A DNA stretch of 64,000 nt from Lacrimispora xylanisolvens (GTDB lineage Bacteria; Bacillota; Clostridia; Lachnospirales; Lachnospiraceae), in contig CP070896.1 in assembly GCA_017084465.1 (NCBI GenBank), forward strand, positions 4,267,501-4,331,500, given 5' to 3'. Below, one piece after another: positions 58,974 to 64,000 of this stretch (position 1 is its first letter; every line of letters begins with the position of its first letter). The notes beneath the pieces are model-generated. The model searched no databases and was not told where the DNA came from. It saw only the letters and a program-made list of their open reading frames with translations. A program made the position numbers and the translations under genes.

Positions 58974-60716
58974 ATGAAATCAAAAAAAATTTTAAGTATG
59001 TTAATTGTATCAGGTCTGGTTGTCTCCAGTCTGGCTGGCTGCGGCGGCTCATCTGGTAAAACCACGGGCGGGAACACTGCAGAAACTCAAAAAACAGCAC
59101 AAAGTGATAAAAAAGGACCAAATGGAGAGACACTGGCATCCGAACAGGTTGCACATGGTCAGCAATTTAATGTAATTACTTTTGATACGGCACAGGTAGG
59201 TGATGCTGAGTCAGGTTCATTTTTCTTAGCGACCTGTGAAGGCTTATTCCGAGAGAATAAAGGTGTTATTGAAAATGCAGGCTGTGAAAAGTATGAGGTT
59301 TCAGATGATGGTCTTACTTATACATTTCATTTAAGAAAAAACAAATGGTCAGACGGGGTAGAAGTAGTTGCCAGCCAGTATAAAGATGCAGTAGAAAGAG
59401 TGCTGAATGCTGATTTGGCATGTCCTTATTCCTTTTTTGCATTTCCAATTAAGAATTCAGAGAAATACTACAATAAAGAATGTGGCTTTGACCAGGTCGG
59501 TGTAGAGGCTGTTGATGATTACACTTTGAAATTTACGCTGGAAGCACCAGAACCTTATTTTGTTGATAAGTTATCTTATACCGTGTTTTATCCAATTCGA
59601 GTAGATAATATTGAAAAATATGGTGATACATATGGTACCGATGCAATGCAGACCTTATCCTGCGGACCGTTTATGGTACAGGAATATACAGCAAACCAAA
59701 GTACTGTTCTCGTGAAAAATCCAGAGTATTGGGATTCGGAACATGTCTACTTAGATGAAATCGATTTACAGCAGGTAGATGAGACAGCTACTCAATTCCA
59801 GTTATTTGAAGCAGGTCAGTTGGATTTTGTAGCAGCTTCCGGTGATTATTTAAAAAAATGGGATCAGGCTGCAAGTGAAGGCAAATGTCAGCTTTATACT
59901 GATGGAGATGTTCGTTCACAGTATTTTTCATTTAATACACAGGAATCATGTCCCAGCGGTTTAATGCAGAATGCAAAAATAAGAAAAGCAGTTGCTTATA
60001 CATTTGATAGTCAGACATTCATTGATTCTGTTTATAACAGTAGATACACGGCAGCTTATGGTCTTGTTACTCCTAATATTAAAGTCGGGGACAAAGAATA
60101 TCGTTCGGAAGTAGCAGAACCGATTAAAGAGGAATATAGCGAATATGCCAATAATTCGGAGAAATTAAAGGCGTTATTCCATGAAGGTTTAAAGGAACTT
60201 GGAAAAGATACCGATGATTTAAGCACCATTACGCTTCAATTCTTAGGCTATGGCGAAACAACCATTGAAAAAGACATCGAACAGTATGTAGTTCAGCGGA
60301 TACAGGATAATTTAGGCGTTAAAGTAAACTTAAATATTGTAGGTGATTTTGGACTTGCAAATGCAGCTCAGCTTGCTGGTGAGTTTGACATCTGTATGCA
60401 GGTATGGGGAGCAGATTACAATGATCCTATGACATTCATTGATATCTTCAGAACTGGCGGAGGCAGTAACTACGGTAAATATTCAAGTGAAAAATACGAT
60501 CAGATTCTGGATCAGTTATCGAAAGAGCAGGATAATGATAAGAGATTGAAACTGTATGGGGAAGCAGAAAGCATTCTGATCAAAGATGATGCAGCAATTA
60601 AACCTCTTCTTTATCGCGACAAACACAGCTATATAAACAATCGCCTTCATGGTTTCCAATACCCAGTTTTCGGTGGAAAGCATGAATTCAAATATGCTTA
60701 TATTGTGGAAGAATAA
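58974..60716 (+). CDS. oppA: oligopeptide ABC transporter substrate-binding lipoprotein
   Basis: The 580-residue protein has a lipoprotein signal with LAGC at about residues 20-23 and the extracellular solute-binding family 5 domain (YTFHLRKNKWSDGVEV, GPFMVQEYTANQSTVLVKNPEYW). The domain and length are those of OppA. It captures peptides for the OppB/OppC channel encoded downstream. Its strong expression relative to the channel genes may be set by the hairpin at 60732. Confidence 0.92.
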   Translation: MKSKKILSMLIVSGLVVSSLAGCGGSSGKTTGGNTAETQKTAQSDKKGPNGETLASEQVAHGQQFNVITFDTAQVGDAESGSFFLATCEGLFRENKGVIENAGCEKYEVSDDGLTYTFHLRKNKWSDGVEVVASQYKDAVERVLNADLACPYSFFAFPIKNSEKYYNKECGFDQVGVEAVDDYTLKFTLEAPEPYFVDKLSYTVFYPIRVDNIEKYGDTYGTDAMQTLSCGPFMVQEYTANQSTVLVKNPEYWDSEHVYLDEIDLQQVDETATQFQLFEAGQLDFVAASGDYLKKWDQAASEGKCQLYTDGDVRSQYFSFNTQESCPSGLMQNAKIRKAVAYTFDSQTFIDSVYNSRYTAAYGLVTPNIKVGDKEYRSEVAEPIKEEYSEYANNSEKLKALFHEGLKELGKDTDDLSTITLQFLGYGETTIEKDIEQYVVQRIQDNLGVKVNLNIVGDFGLANAAQLAGEFDICMQVWGADYNDPMTFIDIFRTGGGSNYGKYSSEKYDQILDQLSKEQDNDKRLKLYGEAESILIKDDAAIKPLLYRDKHSYINNRLHGFQYPVFGGKHEFKYAYIVEE

Positions 60717-60731
60717 ATAGATTTAAAGGTC

Positions 60732-60774
60732 ATACCACATGGCGCATCACCTTACGGAGTGTGCTGTGTGGTAT
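60732..60774 (+). other. intercistronic hairpin between oppA and oppB
   Basis: ATACCACATGGCGCA (60732-60746) pairs with TGTGCTGTGTGGTAT (60760-60774) as a 15-bp stem with three G-T pairs and a 13-base loop. No T-run follows. Such stems often protect the 3' end of the upstream binding-protein mRNA. Confidence 0.6.
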
Positions 60775-60798
60775 ACTTTATAGATTAGGAGAATGAAA

Positions 60799-61758
60799 AT
60801 GGTAAAATACATCATCCGAAGAGTATTGGAAATGCTGATTACCCTGTATTTGATTGTGACAGCTACTTTCTTCTTACTGTCTGCAATCCCTGGTAATGCC
60901 CTGACTTCAAAAATCGCCAAATTACCTCAAACCGTGCAGACTAAGATTATAGAAAAGTATGGATATGATAAACCAGTTGCAGAGCGTTATGTAATTACCA
61001 TGAAAGGGCTGATAATCAATGGCGATTTCGGAGAATCCATTATCAGACCAGGCGAAACATTTGTCAAGAATTTAAAGCTTAAACTTCCGGTAACCATCAG
61101 GCTCAGTGTTCAGCAGATTTTATTAGGTGTGACGTTAGGCATTTTATTGGGAATTATCGCAGCTATGAAAAGGGGAACTTTCTGGGACAAACTGATTTTA
61201 GTGGGGGCCATGATTTTAGTATCCATGCCTTCGCTGGTTATCTCACTTTTGCTTCAAAAATATTGTGCAAATGGTTCGTTCCTGAAATTGCCTATTATAG
61301 GCTGGCCGAAAGGAAAAGAGTTATGGTTTGGTGGCTGGAAATACACAATCCTTCCAACCATTGCCGGTTCCTGTAGTTTTATCGCCTATTATTCAAGACT
61401 TACCAAAACCAGTATGCTGGAAAGCATCAATCAGGAATATACCCTTACAGCCAGATCAAAAGGACTTTCTGAACTGCAGATTGTAAAAAATCATGTGATA
61501 CGTAATTCATTTATTCCAATTATCACTGTACTGCCTACGACGGTAGCAGGTATTTTAACTGGTTCTCTGTTTATTGAACGCGTTTTCTCCATTCCGGGTA
61601 TGGGACGATACTATATAGAAGCTGTTCAGGGAAGAGATATTCCCATTGTCCTGGCAGGAACAACATTTTATGCCATTATTACGGTTATAACAATGCTGGT
61701 AACAGATATTTTATATGTTATTGTGGATCCCCGTATTAAAATCGGTGTTTCGAAATAA
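60799..61758 (+). CDS. oppB: oligopeptide ABC transporter permease OppB
   Basis: The 319-residue protein has six membrane segments and the binding-protein-dependent permease motif (EYTLTARSKGLSELQIVKNHV). The ATG at 60793 is only one base from AGGAG, so ATG 60799, seven bases away (MVKYIIRRVLEMLI), is the likelier start. It forms the channel with OppC. Confidence 0.93.
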   Translation: MVKYIIRRVLEMLITLYLIVTATFFLLSAIPGNALTSKIAKLPQTVQTKIIEKYGYDKPVAERYVITMKGLIINGDFGESIIRPGETFVKNLKLKLPVTIRLSVQQILLGVTLGILLGIIAAMKRGTFWDKLILVGAMILVSMPSLVISLLLQKYCANGSFLKLPIIGWPKGKELWFGGWKYTILPTIAGSCSFIAYYSRLTKTSMLESINQEYTLTARSKGLSELQIVKNHVIRNSFIPIITVLPTTVAGILTGSLFIERVFSIPGMGRYYIEAVQGRDIPIVLAGTTFYAIITVITMLVTDILYVIVDPRIKIGVSK

Positions 61759-61775
61759 CGGAAAGGAGAAAGAAA

Positions 61776-62693
61776 ATGAATTCAATGGTAGATAAAAGAT
61801 TTGAACTCGCCGACCAGTCTAAGTTTGATGCTGATGAGGTCGTAAGACCCAATATCAGTTACTGGCAGGATGCGTGGAGAAGATTAAAGAAGAATAAATT
61901 AGCCATGTTATCAATGGGCGTACTCCTCATTCTTTTTGTTATGTCTGTAATCGGACCTTCCATAAGCGGTCAGAATTATACAACATTAATGCCGGAAATT
62001 AAAAATTTACCCCCTGACAGTACCTATTGGCTGGGAACTGATTATTTGGGAAGAGACCTTTTTTCCCGTTTGTGGAAAGGTCTGAGATTTTCCATTATTG
62101 TTGCTGTGGTTGCAGCAAGTCTAAAGGTGCTGATCGGTTGTATTTATGGAGCTGTTATGGCATACCTGGGCGGTTTTGTAGATGATATTATGATGCGTAT
62201 TGTTGAGGTATTAAACAGTATCCCTTATCTTATCGTTACTTTAATTATTTTAGTTGTACTGGGAAATGGTTATTTACCTTTATTATTTGCATTGTGTATT
62301 ACAAACTGGACAAGTACAGCCCGTATGGTAAGAGGTCAGATTTTAAAACTTCGGGAAAGCGAATACATCATGGCATCAGCAGCTTTGGGAGCATCGTCTG
62401 GAAGAGTTATTATCAAACATTTAATTCCTAATACACTGAGTTTGTTAATTCTGGATCTGGCGACATCCATTCCTTATATTATTTTCGACGAGACTGTGCT
62501 TTCGTTCCTGGGAATCGGCCTTCAGCCCCCTGCATTTAGTTTAGGAACACTGCTTTCAGCAGGCCAGGAGGCCATGGCTTTTTATCCTACCCATTTATTA
62601 TATCCTAGTATACTTTTATGTTTACTTGTATTGTCATTTAATATTTTAGGCGACGGTTTAAGGGATGCACTTGACCCACAGCTTAGAGACTAG
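61776..62693 (+). CDS. oppC: oligopeptide ABC transporter permease OppC
   Basis: The 305-residue protein has the OppC N-terminal segment (WQDAWRRLKKNKLAMLSM), LGTDYLGRDLFSRLWKG and the coupling loop SEYIMASAALGASSGRVIIKH. About six membrane segments. It is 17 bases after oppB with AAAGGAG ahead of the ATG. Confidence 0.93.
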   Translation: MNSMVDKRFELADQSKFDADEVVRPNISYWQDAWRRLKKNKLAMLSMGVLLILFVMSVIGPSISGQNYTTLMPEIKNLPPDSTYWLGTDYLGRDLFSRLWKGLRFSIIVAVVAASLKVLIGCIYGAVMAYLGGFVDDIMMRIVEVLNSIPYLIVTLIILVVLGNGYLPLLFALCITNWTSTARMVRGQILKLRESEYIMASAALGASSGRVIIKHLIPNTLSLLILDLATSIPYIIFDETVLSFLGIGLQPPAFSLGTLLSAGQEAMAFYPTHLLYPSILLCLLVLSFNILGDGLRDALDPQLRD

Positions 62694-62705
62694 GAGGAAA
62701 TCAGG

Positions 62706-63776
62706 ATGAGTCAGGAACCCTTATTAAAAGTGGAAGATTTAAAAGTTTCTTTTCATACCTATGCAGGAGAAGTGCAGGCTGTAAGAGGCGTGTCCTTTGA
62801 TGTAAAAGCAGGAGAAGTTTTAGCCATCATCGGAGAATCAGGCTGTGGTAAAAGTGTTACATCCAGAGCGATTATGTCTCTTGTCAGAGGTCCCCAGGGG
62901 GAAATCAAAAAGGGAAGTAAAATTCTCTATGAAGGAAATAACATATTAGAAATGAATAAAAAGGAGCAAAGAGCCTTCCGAGGCGGTGAATGCTCCATGA
63001 TTTTTCAGGATGCCTTAGTTTCGTTAAATCCAACCATGAAAATCGGAAAACAGATTATTGAAAATATAGTACAGCATAAAAAGATAAGCAAAAAAGAAGC
63101 CAGACAGGAAGCCATTCAGTTATTAGAAGCTGTGGGTATACCAAATCCTGAAAAGAGAATTGACCAGTATCCATTTGAATTTTCCGGCGGTATGCGGCAA
63201 AGGGCCATGATTGCCATAGCGATTGCCTGTAATCCTAAGATTTTGATTGCAGATGAGCCTACCACAGCTCTTGATGTTACGATTCAGGCACAGATTATGG
63301 AGCTGATTAAAAGTCTGAAAGAGAAACGAAATACGGCTGTCATTTTAATTACCCATGATTTTGGAGTTGTGGCAGGTTCTGCCAATAAAGTTGCCGTTAT
63401 GTATGCGGGACAGGTGATTGAAAGCGGGTCAAGAGATGAGATTTTCTACAATCCACAGCATCCATACACCTTAGCCCTTCTTGGCAGTGTTCCAAAATTA
63501 GAGTGGGCAAATAAACAGCTGTTACAGACAATTAAAGGAACGCCTCCAGATCTTATTTCTCCGCCAAAGGGCTGTGCATTTGCAAAACGCTGCAACTACT
63601 GTATGAATGTCTGCCTGGAAGAGATGCCTGGGACAACTGATTTTGAAGCTGACCATTATACACGTTGCTGGCTGCATAATCAGGAAGTACCAGAGTCTGT
63701 TAAAAAAATGTTCTACGATGACAGAAAGATCATAACTGATAACGAAAATGATGTTACAGCAGTTGAGGGTGAATAA
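62706..63776 (+). CDS. oppD: oligopeptide ABC transporter ATP-binding protein OppD
   Basis: The 356-residue ATPase has Walker A GESGCGKSVTS, signature FSGGMRQRAMIAIA, Walker B ILIADEPTTALDVT, switch His in LITHDFG, and the C-terminal Cys-rich region of Opp/Dpp ATPases (GCAFAKRCNYCMNVC) that can hold an Fe-S cluster. AGGAGG precedes the ATG. Confidence 0.94.
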   Translation: MSQEPLLKVEDLKVSFHTYAGEVQAVRGVSFDVKAGEVLAIIGESGCGKSVTSRAIMSLVRGPQGEIKKGSKILYEGNNILEMNKKEQRAFRGGECSMIFQDALVSLNPTMKIGKQIIENIVQHKKISKKEARQEAIQLLEAVGIPNPEKRIDQYPFEFSGGMRQRAMIAIAIACNPKILIADEPTTALDVTIQAQIMELIKSLKEKRNTAVILITHDFGVVAGSANKVAVMYAGQVIESGSRDEIFYNPQHPYTLALLGSVPKLEWANKQLLQTIKGTPPDLISPPKGCAFAKRCNYCMNVCLEEMPGTTDFEADHYTRCWLHNQEVPESVKKMFYDDRKIITDNENDVTAVEGE

Positions 63777-63777
63777 A

Positions 63778-64000
63778 ATGAGTAGTCATGATATTTTAGA
63801 AGTAAAACATTTAAAGAAATATTTTAATGTGGGAAAGCATGATCTTTTAAAGGCGGTAGATGATGTTTCTTTCACCATAAAAGAAGGTGAAACATTAGGC
63901 CTTGTGGGTGAATCCGGCTGTGGAAAGACAACCTGCGGCCGTACGGTTGTTGGAATGTACCGCGCAACGGATGGAGAAGTATACTATAAGGGACAAAATG
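63778..64000 (+). CDS. oppF: oligopeptide ABC transporter ATP-binding protein OppF, partial at window end
   Basis: The first 74 codons are present, with Walker [13 protein letters not shown]. The start ATG is one base after the oppD stop. The sequence runs off the window end, so signature and Walker B motifs are not seen. Position after oppD and N-terminal similarity make it OppF. Confidence 0.9.
   Translation, partial: MSSHDILEVKHLKKYFNVGKHDLLKAVDDVSFTIKEGETLGLVGESGCGKTTCGRTVVGMYRATDGEVYYKGQN

Noticed and set aside
1..64000. CRISPR arrays, insertion sequences, tRNA or rRNA genes, prophage
   Set aside because: Reading both strands I saw no regularly spaced repeats, transposase or phage genes, or recognisable RNA genes.

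Overview
The window looks like a chromosomal segment of an anaerobic, moderately low-GC Firmicute, most likely a Clostridia/Lachnospiraceae-type gut or rumen fermenter. Signs of this are the strong AGGAGG ribosome binding sites, (R)-2-hydroxyacyl-CoA dehydratase systems with ATP-driven activators, a ferredoxin-linked Etf, citrate lyase, a YedF-type selenium locus and Opp peptide uptake. I saw no tRNA, rRNA, CRISPR array, insertion sequence or prophage gene.

Layout. 1-4912: a TIGR03943/DUF1980-type protein, then a FecB/FecC/FecD/FecE-like iron-siderophore ABC transporter. 5007-9349: tandem-HD (HD-GYP) protein, MFS transporter, and an ABC-F ATPase behind a long leader with a 30-codon peptide and mutually exclusive stem-loops that look like a transcription attenuator. 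9504-10079: nitroreductase. 10142-20688: divergent LysR, then SLC13/MatC-type carrier, PrpF-type isomerase, aconitase-family hydratase, and citrate lyase CitD/CitE/CitF with CitG and CitC; this reads as a tricarboxylate (perhaps trans-aconitate) fermentation operon. 20882-25150: polar amino-acid ABC transporter followed by a double-cubane-type HgdB-like protein and its activator ATPase. 25411-29424: SelD, LysR, cysteine desulfurase, YedF and DUF3343, a selenium-handling set. 29472-33725: PucR-type regulator, 2-enoate-reductase-like flavoprotein, cupin. 33880-38070 (minus strand): a P-type ATPase whose M4-M6 motifs resemble Na+,K+-ATPase, with two TrkA-like proteins. 38360-43784: RpiR regulator, beta-glucoside PTS EIIBC, 6-phospho-beta-glucosidase, MATE pump. 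43918-55342: GntR regulator and a ten-gene block combining a HadI/HadB/HadC-type dehydratase, a membrane transporter, acyl-CoA ligase, acyl-CoA dehydrogenase, EtfB, ferredoxin-EtfA and a family III CoA-transferase; together these could reduce a 2-hydroxy acid to the saturated acid with electron bifurcation. 55400-64000: truncated GNAT gene, ArsR-type regulator, M3 oligoendopeptidase and an opp operon that runs off the window.

A dominant feature is about 36 single-gene frame breaks between positions 3300 and 56500. Almost all lie in homopolymers (typically 5 bases expected, 6 present) and both reading frames on either side keep full family similarity. I read these as sequencing/consensus errors, not gene decay, and annotate such genes as whole CDSs with the break position stated.

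Functionally the region is built around anaerobic use of organic acids, amino acids and peptides: peptide import and cleavage, 2-hydroxyacyl-CoA/enoyl-CoA reduction as electron sink, tricarboxylate cleavage to acetate plus oxaloacetate, and metal/selenium supply for the enzymes involved.
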